The notes beneath the pieces were generated by a model. It had not been told where the DNA came from. It worked only from the letters and a program-made list of their open reading frames with translations, and ran no database searches. From assembly GCA_963810755.1 (NCBI GenBank), contig CAWEOP010000009.1, positions 186,001 to 250,000 on the forward strand: a DNA stretch of 64,000 bases. Reading direction: 5' to 3'. A program made the position numbers and the translations under genes. Below, piece after piece: positions 24,104-33,862 of this stretch (position 1 is the stretch's first letter; the number at the start of each line of letters is the position of its first letter). The DNA comes from FEN-1219 sp963810755 (GTDB lineage: Bacteria; Pseudomonadota; Gammaproteobacteria; Steroidobacterales; Rariloculaceae).

Positions 24104-26416
24104 TCACTCCAACAGCGCCGGCCAGTTGAGCACGACCGTCAAGGGCAAGGCGGCGGCCTCCACCGGAACGCTGAGCAAGAACCGCTGACTGTCGGCAGAG
24201 ACCGCGTAGTTTTGCCGATCGTCGCTCGGCGGCAGCGTCGTATCGAACAGCGCCCGAGTCGCGTGGACCTCGAAATTATCGCCGGTCGTGACGGCGGTGG
24301 CGGTGATTTTCCGATTCAGCGCCAAATAGAAGAGCTCCTTGCCGTCGCGGCTCCACCGCGGTTGGATCGCTCCGTCGGTGGAGATCTGCCACTTCGCGGT
24401 CAGCACCGGAAACGACTGCACGTAGACCTGCGCGGTGCCCGATTCATCGGACACGTACGCAATCCACTTTCCGTCCGGTGAGAACTGCGCCTGACTCTCG
24501 TTGTACGGTTCGTGCAGCAGTGCGAACGGCTTCTCGTTGCCGCCGGTGCCGGTGGCGTTGCGGTCGTCGGCGATCGGCAGCACCCACACGTCGAGCTGGG
24601 TATTGGGATCGGTCCGGTAGTAAGTCAGAAAGCGTCCGTCCGCCGACCAGTCCGATGGAAACATGACCGGGGGGGCGCCGAGCTCGACGAGTTTCTCGTC
24701 CGGGCCACTCGCGTTCGATGGACGGCGATAGATGTCGAACGCACCGCTGCGAGCGGACGCAAACGCGACATACCTTCCGTCCGGCGACCACAGCGGCACG
24801 TTGTTGGTCGGCGGCTGAAACGTGAAGCGCGACGTGACCCCGCGCGCCAGGTCCATGAGCCACACGTCGTGGCCGGTGGCTCCGAAAAGGTCGAACGCCA
24901 ACCGCGTCTCGTCGCGGGACAGCGCGACGTGCGTGTACGTCCCCGGCGGCGCAACCGTGCCGCTCGGCCGGCCGTCACGGTCCACCCAGACGAGCTGTCT
25001 CTGCGCCGCGGCACCCGATTGATAGACCAGCGCGCCGTCTTGCGAGGCCGCGAAACTGAGGCCGCCGCTGACGTTTTCCGTGACGGGCCTCGGCTCGCCG
25101 CGCGTCGCCAACCGGGCGTCGTCGAAGGCCTGCGCCATCAGCGTTCCTTCTCGCAAGAACAACAGGTAGCCCGGCGCCGCATAGGCGGCGTAGAAACCAA
25201 CGAGTCCGGCCAGAATCGGGGTGACCTCGGCCGAGTCCAACGACCCGACCATGATTTCGCCCTGGCTGGGGGTCAGTACGGCCGCGAACAGGAAGTGCCG
25301 GCCATCGGGCAGAAAGAAGGGTGCGGTGTGAATGAGGGTACCTGGGCTGTCCGTAGCTGGTGTCGGTGTGCCGCCCGCAGCGGGCATGCGCAACAGCGGA
25401 CTCCCGAGACTTGGCGAGAAGACGATGATGCCGTCACGGTTCCACGTCCCGCCGAAAGGATACGCAGCGTCCGCGAGGATGCGCGGCGGGCCGCCGGCCA
25501 GATCGACCCTGCGCAATTTGCCGCGCGCGAAGTATCCGAGCGACTTGCTATCGGGCGACCAGAACGGCCACACGCCGTCTTCGGTGCCGTTGAGCGGCCG
25601 TGCGATCGACGAGGTGAGCGAGCGAACCCACAATCGCGAGACGTGATCCGCATCCGCCGCGGCGAACACGAGCTGTCGTCCGTCTGGAGAGAGCGCGATC
25701 GCGGCTCCCCTCGGGGTGCCCATAGTCGCGTTTTCAGGCGGCAATATCGCGAATCGACTGGGTCCGGCGGGCGCGACCGGGGCAAGCCGCGTGAGCGCGA
25801 TCGCGACGGCTCCTAGCATCGCAACAACCGCGAGGCCCGCGGTCCACCAGGCGATCCCCGCTCGCGAACGCACCGGTGCGACGCGCACTGCCGGCAATCG
25901 GTCGGCCGACGTCGTGCGCGCGAGCGGCTGCAGATCGACGACGAGCTCGCGCATCGGCTGATGGCGATCCGTGGGCTCTTTCTCGAGCGCCCTTTCGGCG
26001 GCGGTCCTGAACGCCTCGGGAATTTCGTCCGGGAGCGACTCTCGTGGCGCGTGACGGTTTGGCTCAATTGCCGTGGGCAATGTGGCGACCAACTCCGGCC
26101 GCACGATTTCAACCGACGCAACGAATTGATAGCCGCGCCCGGGAATGGTTGCGATGTGCTCATGTACCGCGGAGTTGTCTCCCAGCGCGCGCCGCAGCAC
26201 CGAAATCGTCTGCGGAAGATTCGCCTCCGCGACAATCACGTTGGGCCACACGGCCTCGAGCAGCGTCTGCTTCTCAACGAGCCGCCCGCGGTTCTCGATG
26301 AGGTACAGCAAGACATCGAAGGGTTTGGCCGTCAGAGCAACGGGTTCGGCGTTCTCGATGGAACGCAGGGACCGGCGCTCGGGATCGAGCTCAAACCCGG
26401 TGAATCGATAGATCAT
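24104..26416 (-). CDS. Winged-helix DNA-binding protein with membrane helix and TolB-like propeller
   Basis: A 770-residue one-component regulator in the CadC style. An OmpR/PhoB-type winged helix lies at about 1-105 (FELDPERRSLRSI, FDVLLYLIENRGRLV, ISVLRRALGD, IATIPGRGYQFVA). After a linker comes one membrane segment (AWWTAGLAVVAMLGAVAIAL, about 202-222), then a TolB/WD40-like propeller with repeats such as LWSPDGRYVAFASARSGAFD and FSPDGKWIAYVSDESGTAQV to the end. It would sense something in the periplasm and bind DNA from the membrane. A decayed piece of a paralogue lies at 16975-17110. No obvious target gene adjoins it. Confidence 0.9.
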   Translation of the reverse strand: MIYRFTGFELDPERRSLRSIENAEPVALTAKPFDVLLYLIENRGRLVEKQTLLEAVWPNVIVAEANLPQTISVLRRALGDNSAVHEHIATIPGRGYQFVASVEIVRPELVATLPTAIEPNRHAPRESLPDEIPEAFRTAAERALEKEPTDRHQPMRELVVDLQPLARTTSADRLPAVRVAPVRSRAGIAWWTAGLAVVAMLGAVAIALTRLAPVAPAGPSRFAILPPENATMGTPRGAAIALSPDGRQLVFAAADADHVSRLWVRSLTSSIARPLNGTEDGVWPFWSPDSKSLGYFARGKLRRVDLAGGPPRILADAAYPFGGTWNRDGIIVFSPSLGSPLLRMPAAGGTPTPATDSPGTLIHTAPFFLPDGRHFLFAAVLTPSQGEIMVGSLDSAEVTPILAGLVGFYAAYAAPGYLLFLREGTLMAQAFDDARLATRGEPRPVTENVSGGLSFAASQDGALVYQSGAAAQRQLVWVDRDGRPSGTVAPPGTYTHVALSRDETRLAFDLFGATGHDVWLMDLARGVTSRFTFQPPTNNVPLWSPDGRYVAFASARSGAFDIYRRPSNASGPDEKLVELGAPPVMFPSDWSADGRFLTYYRTDPNTQLDVWVLPIADDRNATGTGGNEKPFALLHEPYNESQAQFSPDGKWIAYVSDESGTAQVYVQSFPVLTAKWQISTDGAIQPRWSRDGKELFYLALNRKITATAVTTGDNFEVHATRALFDTTLPPSDDRQNYAVSADSQRFLLSVPVEAAALPLTVVLNWPALLE

Positions 26417-26558
26417 GGGCTGTCTCTGCGCTCATCGTTCGAATTTTTAGAAGTTCGGAGAACGCTTTAGATCATCTTAGCGCACACCCGAGAATCTTTA
26501 GCGACGCTCCTCTACCGTCATGACTCGGCCGGTACCTCGAACCAACAGGAGCATGAAA

Positions 26559-27125
26559 ATGAACGTTTTTGCCAGGAATCCCTTCAATATGACGGGAATG
26601 TTAGCCGGAGTGGCGATAGCGGCGATGGCTGTGAGTCTCGCGCCGCGGACCGCTTTGGCAGACGGGCTGCCCCTCCAAGGGTCTTTTACAGTCGCGTATT
26701 CGGCGACGCTCAACACCGCTGCGGTCAGCTACTGTGGGGCGCCGAGCCTGCCTCTCGTGGTCGAGGCCCACGGCAACGGCTACACATCGCTGGGGGCCCT
26801 GACCTTTACCCTCTTTAAGACCCTGGGGTTCGATGGCCGCTTGCATGGCTGTCTCACATTGACAGCGCCTGACGGAGACATTTTGGAGGCGACCTACGTG
26901 GGAACATCGGCAGCTGCCAACGCCAATAACTTCTCGCCGGCCACCGGCGCACTCACCTTCACCAATGGGACCGGCAGGTTCAGAAACGCCCGTGGCAGTG
27001 CTACCTGGACCGCTATGTTCGATAACTTTTATCCGGCCAGCTCGTTTGCGGGTGGTGGACCGGCCGTTCCGCTTCAGGGCATGGCGTTCTACGTCATTGA
27101 GGGAAAGCTCCGCGAGAGACACTAG
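26559..27125 (+). CDS. Exported protein of unknown function
   Basis: A 188-residue protein with a signal peptide (about 1-30, MLAGVAIAAMAVSLAPRTALA). The mature part is beta-rich (LQGSFTVAYSATLNTAAVSY, LTFTNGTGRFRNARGSATWT, GKLRERH), like lipocalin/allene-oxide-cyclase-type secreted barrels, though I cannot name a family. ATG 26559 was chosen because AGGA at 26547-26550 sits eight bases away, too close to the ATG at 26553. It is divergent from the winged-helix regulator, which could control it. Confidence 0.65.
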   Translation: MNVFARNPFNMTGMLAGVAIAAMAVSLAPRTALADGLPLQGSFTVAYSATLNTAAVSYCGAPSLPLVVEAHGNGYTSLGALTFTLFKTLGFDGRLHGCLTLTAPDGDILEATYVGTSAAANANNFSPATGALTFTNGTGRFRNARGSATWTAMFDNFYPASSFAGGGPAVPLQGMAFYVIEGKLRERH

Positions 27126-27791
27126 CGCCGCCGACATAGCCAACGCCGCTCGCCCCCCTCGCTCCGGTGGATATCCATTATCGGATAGCGAAACCTTCGG
27201 GCTGGGGGATCAAGAATGACTCGATGTTGGATGCTGACGGTTGTTGCGGCCGGTTGCGCGCCGAAGCACAAATTCAGGCGTTCTGGTGGTTGAAGAGCTC
27301 CACTGTTCCGGCCTCGCGATCCGCGACGTCCCCGAGCTGTTCCGGGCTAACCCGCGGGCGATCGAAGGCGCTACGAGCTGACCCTTAACGCTTTCAGATG
27401 CTCAAAAAACCCCGCTTCGGCGGGGTTCTTTTTTTCTTGGGAGAGCGCCACCGTCAGCGACGGATGCCCCGCACCGGAAGCTCGGTTCAGTGTCACGACG
27501 TTCGAGCGACGCGTGGTTTCGCTTGATCCGGTATGGTCCAACGAAGCCGCGAATCGCCCGAGGCTGCGAAGTCTGTGCCGGGTCCAGTCGAGCGCCTTCT
27601 TCGACAGCCGCTTCCCGTCGTCGCGGGCCACGTCAGCGCCACGTGTTTTGAGACGACGCTCGGGTACCGACGAGACGGAATGCTGTCGACGACCGGCGCA
27701 ACGCGGTCGTGAGCGGGGGGTGCACCTCGATTCCGACCAGCTGACGGGTGCAGAGTCTCTGGGTTTTCGTAGTGTAGAATTTGGCCCAATT
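27126..27791. other. Intergenic region with a terminator and a short peptide remnant
   Basis: No full gene is supported. The stretch 27,260-27,380 can be read as ELHCSGLAIRDVPELFRAN, similar to a frame at about 8025-8070; both precede CCCGC-TTCG-GCGGG terminators, so both may be ends of the same vanished mobile-element gene. The last 300 bases precede the transketolase-like gene and should hold its promoter; I cannot pinpoint it. Confidence 0.4.
27404..27436 (+). terminator. Strong rho-independent terminator
   Basis: AAAAAA, CCCCGC TTCG GCGGGG at 27410-27425, then TTCTTTTTTT. A-run and T-run on both sides make it usable from either strand. Confidence 0.88.
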
Positions 27792-30299
27792 ATGAGCGCA
27801 GAACCCGCCTCCACTCCTTCTCGGCCCACCGATCGGCTCGACCTCCGCGACCAGCAGCAGCTAGAAGACGTCGGCTTCATGACGTGCATGACGCTGGTGC
27901 TGCTCGGCAACTATGCGCAGACCGGACACTTCGGCGGGCCCCTCGCCTACACGCCGTTCAACGTCGTCACGCATCTCGCCGGCCGTGATCGCGGCGGGCT
28001 GCACTTCGACTATCGACGTCCCAAGCATCCCTACGGCGACAAGTTCATGCTGGCCGCCGGCCACTGCGCCCCGACTTGCTACGCGCTGTGGATGATCATG
28101 GGCGAAGCGCTCGACCGGAAGTACAAGGCCACGGGCGATCGCCGCTACTACGTCGCTCCCGAGGTGGCGATGCTGCCCGTCGACGCGCTCGGCTTCCGGC
28201 GCGGCGCCGGCGCGCTCGCGACGCTGCTCAAAGACCACGGCCTCGCCGATCATCCGTTGTTCGCTCAGGCCAAGGGACGCGGCATCCGCGCGCTATCCGG
28301 CCACATCGAATCGACCGACGTCACCAACGACGTCAACGGCGGCCCCTCGGGCGTCGGCCTCGCGACCGCGGCCGGCAAAGCCGCGTTCTGGGACTTCCTC
28401 GGCGCCGACATCGACTCGCCCAAGATCGTCGCCTTCGAAGGCGAGTTCGCGATGTGCGCCGGACACGCTCAGGAGCTGAAGACGCAGGCGTTGGCCGTAC
28501 AGGCCGGCAAGCGGCTCCGCATCTTCTTCTCCGACAACAACGCCGGCATCGACGACGCGCTCATCGGCGGCGTGGTGCCGAGCAAGTTCGCCGACGGCTA
28601 CGTGCTGCGCGATCAATGGACGTCGTACGGGTGGAACGTCTTCACGCTCCCGGACGGTCATGACTACCAGCAGATCCTCGGCGTCCTGAAGACGATGGAA
28701 GACTGGGATCCCGCCGATCGCCGGCCGATGATCGTCATCGGCAAGACGACGAAGGGCTACTGGCCAGCGGTGGTCCCGAAGCAGATCGTCGGCTACGCCA
28801 GCCATCCGTTCGGTTTCAAGATGAACTCCGACTACATCGTCGGGCTATCGAAAACCTACGAGGCGCGCTACGGCGTCAAGTTCGAGGGGATGTCGGCCGG
28901 ACCGGTCGCCGACATGCGCGAGCGACTGCTGCAGTTCAAGACGAATATCGACGTCGCGATGTCGGTGCTCGACAAGAACGGGCTCGGTGACTGGCTTGCG
29001 GATCGCCTCGTCGAGATCGGCGATCGCGTCGTCGACAAGGTTGCGCTGCGAGTCGACGTCACGCGCGATCCGTTCCTCGACGACCGGCTGAAGGTCGCGA
29101 ACCTTCCCGCCGAGCCGCAGGAGCTCACGGTCAAGAACGCCGTGTCGGGAGCGAGCAAGACCGTCAAAGTCGCGCTCTTCCGAAAAGCGGGCGAAGCGGC
29201 CGGCGCACGTCGCGCGATCTCCGAGATCGTCAAGTGGCTGAACTACGTCACCGACAATCGGGTGCTGACCGCGGCCGCGGATCTTTCGGAGTCGATCAAC
29301 CTCGAGCACGGCGCCATTTGGGGCCACTACGATCCCGAGACCAACCCGCTGGGCACGCGCCTCAAGGCGGCGATTCAAGAGGCGGGCAACGTGTCGACGG
29401 CGATCGGGCTCGTGAGCCAGAACGCTTCGGTCGATCCCGACAAGTTCGCGGGCGTCTGGGCGTTCAGCGGCACGTACGGCGCGTTCACGCCGCTGATGTA
29501 TCTGCCGGCGCGCGTCTGGAGCCAGCAGAACCAGGACAGCAAGTTCAGGACCGGAGTGCTGCACATTCTCGCCGCGCATTCCGGCCCGGAGACCGCGGCC
29601 GACGCGCGCACGCACTTCGGCATTTTCTCGCCGCAGGTGTGGAAGCTGTTTCCGCGCGGCCAAATCATCAATCTGAGCTTCTGGGACTACAACGACGTCG
29701 CGCCCGGCTATTTCGCCGCGGCCGAGATCGCCGCGCGCGAGAAGAAGGTCGGCATCATCGCCATCGAGGTCGCGAGGCCGGACCTGCCCGTCGCCGATCG
29801 GAGCACGTTCGCCGACACCGACGTGCGTGCGGCTGCGAAGGGGCTATACGTGATTCGCGACTTCGCGCCCGGCCCCCGGCACGGCTACGTCGTTGCCCAG
29901 GGCGCGTTCGCGACGTTCAACCTCGTCAAGGTCCTGCCGAAGCTGGCGCAGGCCGGCGTCAACGTCAAAGTGATTTCTGCCGTCAGCGAAGAGCTGTTCG
30001 ACCGTCAACCGGAGGCGTATCGCCGCTCCGTTCTGCCGCCGGGGGCGAAGCAGGACATGATGTTCATCACGGGCGGCACGCGCCGCGTGTGGCCGCTCAG
30101 CAATGTCGGCGCACAGGCCGACGGCTACTCGCTGACCGCCGACTGGGACAACCAGTGGCTGACCGGCGGCCTCGAGGCGGACGTCATCGCCGAAGCGCAC
30201 CTCGACCCCGAGTCGGTCTTCGCGGGCGTCAAGCGCTTCGCCGACGAGCGCACCGCGCGTCTACGCGAACAGCGCGCTGCGCTCGAATCGCTAGAGTGA
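27792..30299 (+). CDS. Transketolase-like thiamine-diphosphate enzyme
   Basis: An 835-residue protein with the two-module plan of transketolase / pyruvate-dehydrogenase E1. The N-terminal TPP half includes AGHCAPTCYALWMIMGEAL and the diphosphate-binding stretch FEGEFAMCAGHAQE...FFSDNNAGID, where the usual GDGE is EGE. The middle (about 500-700) carries the pyrimidine half (TAAADLSESINLEHGAIWGH, GVWAFSGTYGAFTPLMYL), and the C-terminal domain ends ADVIAEAHLDPESVFAG. The length exceeds typical TktA (about 660). Substrate is unclear. ATG 27792 begins a sensible sequence; the upstream open extension does not look coding. The stop overlaps the start of the next gene (GTGA). Confidence 0.82.
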   Translation: MSAEPASTPSRPTDRLDLRDQQQLEDVGFMTCMTLVLLGNYAQTGHFGGPLAYTPFNVVTHLAGRDRGGLHFDYRRPKHPYGDKFMLAAGHCAPTCYALWMIMGEALDRKYKATGDRRYYVAPEVAMLPVDALGFRRGAGALATLLKDHGLADHPLFAQAKGRGIRALSGHIESTDVTNDVNGGPSGVGLATAAGKAAFWDFLGADIDSPKIVAFEGEFAMCAGHAQELKTQALAVQAGKRLRIFFSDNNAGIDDALIGGVVPSKFADGYVLRDQWTSYGWNVFTLPDGHDYQQILGVLKTMEDWDPADRRPMIVIGKTTKGYWPAVVPKQIVGYASHPFGFKMNSDYIVGLSKTYEARYGVKFEGMSAGPVADMRERLLQFKTNIDVAMSVLDKNGLGDWLADRLVEIGDRVVDKVALRVDVTRDPFLDDRLKVANLPAEPQELTVKNAVSGASKTVKVALFRKAGEAAGARRAISEIVKWLNYVTDNRVLTAAADLSESINLEHGAIWGHYDPETNPLGTRLKAAIQEAGNVSTAIGLVSQNASVDPDKFAGVWAFSGTYGAFTPLMYLPARVWSQQNQDSKFRTGVLHILAAHSGPETAADARTHFGIFSPQVWKLFPRGQIINLSFWDYNDVAPGYFAAAEIAAREKKVGIIAIEVARPDLPVADRSTFADTDVRAAAKGLYVIRDFAPGPRHGYVVAQGAFATFNLVKVLPKLAQAGVNVKVISAVSEELFDRQPEAYRRSVLPPGAKQDMMFITGGTRRVWPLSNVGAQADGYSLTADWDNQWLTGGLEADVIAEAHLDPESVFAGVKRFADERTARLREQRAALESLE

Positions 30300-30640
30300 A
30301 GAGTCGCGCGCTCCTGGCCGTGCTCGCGGCCGTGTCGCTCAACATGGCCGGCGCGAGCTCGGCGCCCGCGTTTGCGTGGACGCCGCCTGACGCAGAACTG
30401 GGATTGGCGCTCGCGCCAGGCGAGGCGCTGACGGCTGCCGTCATCGTGCAGCTCCCGAACCGGCGCGCGCTGACGCTCGCCGAAGCAATCGCGAGCGCGC
30501 AGAGCCGTTATCCGGGCCGAGTCGTGCGCGCGCAGACCATCCAGCAGGGCAACGGCGCCGTGCACGAGATCCGGATCATCGGCAACGACGGGCTCGTACA
30601 CACCGTCCGCGTCGACGCGCAGACGGGCGCCGTGCAATAG
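30296..30640 (+). CDS. Small exported PepSY-like protein
   Basis: A 114-residue protein beginning at GTG 30296, which overlaps the transketolase-like stop. Signal peptide LLAVLAAVSLNMAGASSAPA, then a PepSY-like fold: ALTLAEAIASAQSRYPGRVV, then VHEIRIIGNDGLVHTVRVDA, ending QTGAVQ. PepSY domains inhibit proteases or bind signals in the periplasm. The coupling to a cytoplasmic TPP enzyme is odd and may be only positional. Confidence 0.75.
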   Translation: MKSRALLAVLAAVSLNMAGASSAPAFAWTPPDAELGLALAPGEALTAAVIVQLPNRRALTLAEAIASAQSRYPGRVVRAQTIQQGNGAVHEIRIIGNDGLVHTVRVDAQTGAVQ

Positions 30641-30662
30641 GCACGCACTCCGCGCGCGCAGC

Positions 30663-32582
30663 TCAGTCGCCAGTAATCCGGCCCAGCAGATCGACGAACT
30701 CGCGCTCCCTCAGTAGCTCGTCGTTCGTGACGTTCGCGCGCAGCGCCATCAGGTTGAAAAAGCCTTCATCGAGCTCGTGCGCGGCGGTTTTCGCGGCGGC
30801 CTGTTCGAGCCAATCGGCCGCGCGACGCCGTTCGCCGATCGCGAGGTTGGCCATCGCCCAACCGCCGGCGCCGAAGCGCGTGCCCGCGGACTCTCGTTGC
30901 TGCATCTCCGCAAAGATTCGGCGGGCGTCGTCGGCTCGCCCGAGCCGGCCGTACGCGTATGCCCACATCGGCAAGAACACGGGTTGGCGCTGCGTCGCGG
31001 AGATGTCCTCCGAGAGCCGCAGCTGCTCGAGCGCCGCGGGCGCGTTGCCGCGTGCAATCTCCATCTTCGCGAGCCAATCGCGGCTCACGAGGCTCTGATC
31101 GCCGGGCGCCTCGGCCACGGCCCTGGCGAACGCGGACGCGGCGGCGTCGTAGCGTCCGCTGAGCCCGAAAGCCCAACCTCGCCAAATGAAGTTGTTCGGG
31201 TCGTTCGGATAGAGTTGCTCGCCGCGCTGCACGACGCTCATCGCTTCGTCGTAGCGGCCGAGGTACGACAACAGAAAGATGTCGTACTGCGTCACATCGT
31301 TCGGCGTGAGGTCGCGCGCGCGCACGATGTGTTCGTAGGCCTCGGTCCAGTGCCAGTTCAGCATCGCCGTCATCGTGAGCGCGGAGCGCGCAAACGGAAT
31401 CGTCGGGTCGAGCTCGAGCGCGCGCTCCGCGTAAGCGCGGACCTTCGCGATGTGCTCGTCGCGCGCTTCGGGCGCGACCGCCTCGGTGTAGTTCGTGTTG
31501 GTGAGCTCCGACGCCCAAAGGAACGCCAATGCGGCCTTCGGCGCCGCGAACTCGCCGTCGGCCGCGACGGCTTGCTCGAACAGCGCGATCGTTCTCGCGT
31601 AGTCCGGCTCCTCGTATGCTCTGAGAAACAGCACGTATGCTTCGGTCGACACGGTTGGGGGTTTTTCGAGCAGCGCTCGCTCGCCCGGCGTGAACACCAC
31701 CGAGAGCGCGTTGGCGATGTTCATGGCGATGTCGGCTTGCACGACGAACAGGTCTTTGATGTCCGCGATACTCGGCTCGTAATCGGCTTGCCACAGCGTT
31801 TTCAAGCCCGTCGAATCGATGAGCTCGGCCGTGATTCGCACACGGTTATCCGAGTAGCGAACCGTGCAATCCAGCAACGCCCGCACGCTGAGCTCGGCCG
31901 CGATCGCGGCGACCGGGAGCTGGCTATCCGCGTAACGAAGCACCGTGAGTCGAGGGATCGGATTCAGATTCCGGAGCTTGTCGAGCTGCCAGATGATGTC
32001 CTGGTGCAGCCCGGACGCGAAGTACGCGTCAGCCGGATCGGGGCTCTGATTCTCGCAAGGCAAGACGGCTACTTTGTTCGGCAACTCATCGAGGCTCGCG
32101 GGAACCACTTCGGCAGCGCGGGCGGGCACCGAGACTCCAGCCGGGGCCGCATTCGCATTCGCGTTCGCGACCGGCGGTGATGCGTCTTCGTCGCGTCGCA
32201 GCACCAAACTGAAAATCAACATTCCGACGAGCAACAGCACGGAGAGGATCGACAGCTCGCCGACGCTGATGCGGCGCAATGCACGATGGCCGTGATACCA
32301 AGCGACCGTCAACGCGACCGGGAAGCCGACGACCAGCGTCAGGATCACGACCCGTGTGACGACGTTCGGCCAATCGAACGCGTCCGCGACGAGCTCGTAG
32401 GCCTGGGCGATCGCGAGCGCGGCGCCGAGATACGCCACCGCCCATTGGAGCACCTTGTGCTCCTTGAGCTGCTCCACGATTCCGCGCGGGGGCGGTGCGC
32501 TTGGCGTCGGAACAACTGGCGCCGCGGGCGCCACGGGCGCGGCGGCGTTCTTCGGATCGGGCCCTTGTTTCGCCGTGGTCAA
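30663..32582 (-). CDS. Membrane-anchored TolB-N/TPR signalling protein
   Basis: A 639-residue protein. A proline/alanine-rich start is followed by three membrane segments (about 45-130: VLQWAVAYLGAALAIAQAYE, VVILTLVVGFPVALTVAWYH, ELSILSVLLLVGMLIFSLVL). Next is a TolB N-like domain (KVAVLPCENQSPDPADAYFA, GLHQDIIWQL), then TPR repeats to the end. This is the layout of adenylate-cyclase-associated or CadC-like TPR proteins of gammaproteobacteria, here without cyclase or winged-helix domain. The output is unknown. It is convergent with the PepSY-like gene. Confidence 0.82.
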   Translation of the reverse strand: MTTAKQGPDPKNAAAPVAPAAPVVPTPSAPPPRGIVEQLKEHKVLQWAVAYLGAALAIAQAYELVADAFDWPNVVTRVVILTLVVGFPVALTVAWYHGHRALRRISVGELSILSVLLLVGMLIFSLVLRRDEDASPPVANANANAAPAGVSVPARAAEVVPASLDELPNKVAVLPCENQSPDPADAYFASGLHQDIIWQLDKLRNLNPIPRLTVLRYADSQLPVAAIAAELSVRALLDCTVRYSDNRVRITAELIDSTGLKTLWQADYEPSIADIKDLFVVQADIAMNIANALSVVFTPGERALLEKPPTVSTEAYVLFLRAYEEPDYARTIALFEQAVAADGEFAAPKAALAFLWASELTNTNYTEAVAPEARDEHIAKVRAYAERALELDPTIPFARSALTMTAMLNWHWTEAYEHIVRARDLTPNDVTQYDIFLLSYLGRYDEAMSVVQRGEQLYPNDPNNFIWRGWAFGLSGRYDAAASAFARAVAEAPGDQSLVSRDWLAKMEIARGNAPAALEQLRLSEDISATQRQPVFLPMWAYAYGRLGRADDARRIFAEMQQRESAGTRFGAGGWAMANLAIGERRRAADWLEQAAAKTAAHELDEGFFNLMALRANVTNDELLREREFVDLLGRITGD

Positions 32583-32745
32583 ACGTATCCCCTAACGCTC
32601 AGGAAGCGTTGGCGGCAGATGTTAGCCGATGTGCTTGAGGCAAAGGCAGGGACCGCTCGCACGATCCGCTTGGCGGAACGCTGAAGACCGACGAGAACGC
32701 GATTGGCGGCGTTCACCGACGCCGGTGTCCGCGCTCAGCTCCGGG

Positions 32746-33666
32746 TCAGCTCCTCGCGGCCTTCGAAAACTTCGGCAAGTACCGCGTCAGGAATAGCAGC
32801 TTGAGGTAGTTCGGCTCGTCGGGAATGCCATCCGGATGGCCGAGCTTCTCGGGCTGCACGGGCACGCCGTCTTTCATCGGCAGGTAATACGTGCCGAACA
32901 GCCGGTCCCAAAGAATGATGCCCACGCCGTAGTTCACCGAGTATCGGTGTCCGTCCGGCACCTTGGCGGAGTGATGCCACCGATGAACCTCCGGCGTGAC
33001 GAAAATGCGGTTCAGCCACCCGGCGTGCAAGCCGGCGCCGCAGTGCGACATCAGGCTCGCGGTGGTGGCCAGGCCCACGCCGAACAGGATGGCCGAGGGA
33101 TCGAATCCGACGAACGCCAAGATAGTCGGCGGCAGGATGTTGCGTAGCGCGAAGTCGATCGGGTGCGACACGAAGGTATTCCCCGCCTTCAGGTCCGTGA
33201 CGCTGTGGTGATACGAATGCAGGTGCCAAAGGAACGGCACGATGTGTTGCACTCGATGGATCCCGTAGCGCAGAAACTCGTACAGGAGCGTCGCGAGAAT
33301 CAGCTGGAGCCAGAGGGGCCCGAGCTGTGTGCTGGAGCTGAAGTACAGAGTGCGCCCGAACAGCAGCTCCGGGAGGAAGATGACGAGCGGCACGAAGATG
33401 GCACGTACGACGGTGCCTGTGACCAGCACGTTGACCGCGGTCGAAGCGATGTCTCTGAGTGCGAGCCGCTTCTGTGACACGCCTTTCTCGTAGTGGAAGA
33501 CCTGCTCGAGCAGGATCAACACCGCGAGCGACGCAAACGTGACGAAGCTCGGGATCACCCGCTCTATCGGATGGCCATCGAAGTAGACGTGCATCCAATA
33601 CAGAAGCAGCATCGCGAGCGGAAAGATCAGCAGCGCAGACAGACCAAGCGCCTTTCGGATCGACAT
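32746..33666 (-). CDS. Sterol desaturase / fatty acid hydroxylase family protein
   Basis: A 306-residue membrane di-iron oxygenase. Histidine motifs: H137-x3-H141 (HRVQH), H150-x2-H153-H154 (HLHSYHH), and HRWHH near residue 228, the full eight-histidine set. Membrane helices precede them (LLIFPLAMLLLYWMHVYF, LGPLWLQLILATLLYEFL). It would hydroxylate or desaturate a membrane lipid; the substrate is not evident. The start 33666 has a GGGGGG stretch nearby; the longer frame to 33798 lacks a plausible N-terminus. Confidence 0.9.
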   Translation of the reverse strand: MSIRKALGLSALLIFPLAMLLLYWMHVYFDGHPIERVIPSFVTFASLAVLILLEQVFHYEKGVSQKRLALRDIASTAVNVLVTGTVVRAIFVPLVIFLPELLFGRTLYFSSSTQLGPLWLQLILATLLYEFLRYGIHRVQHIVPFLWHLHSYHHSVTDLKAGNTFVSHPIDFALRNILPPTILAFVGFDPSAILFGVGLATTASLMSHCGAGLHAGWLNRIFVTPEVHRWHHSAKVPDGHRYSVNYGVGIILWDRLFGTYYLPMKDGVPVQPEKLGHPDGIPDEPNYLKLLFLTRYLPKFSKAARS

Positions 33667-33862
33667 ACGAAGCCCCCCGTTTTTGCTCGAGCGAAACTCG
33701 AGCCCCCGAACTCCGGCGAGTCTACGCCCGCCGTTTCGGCATGCAACTCCGGGCGCCGCCCCGGGCCCGTGGTAGTCTTTGGATAAAGACTTGCTCACCT
33801 TGCCGCCGCTTTCGCGGCCAGGGGGCGATAAGAAGCGGCGTTGAACCGCAATAGGGGGCTCG

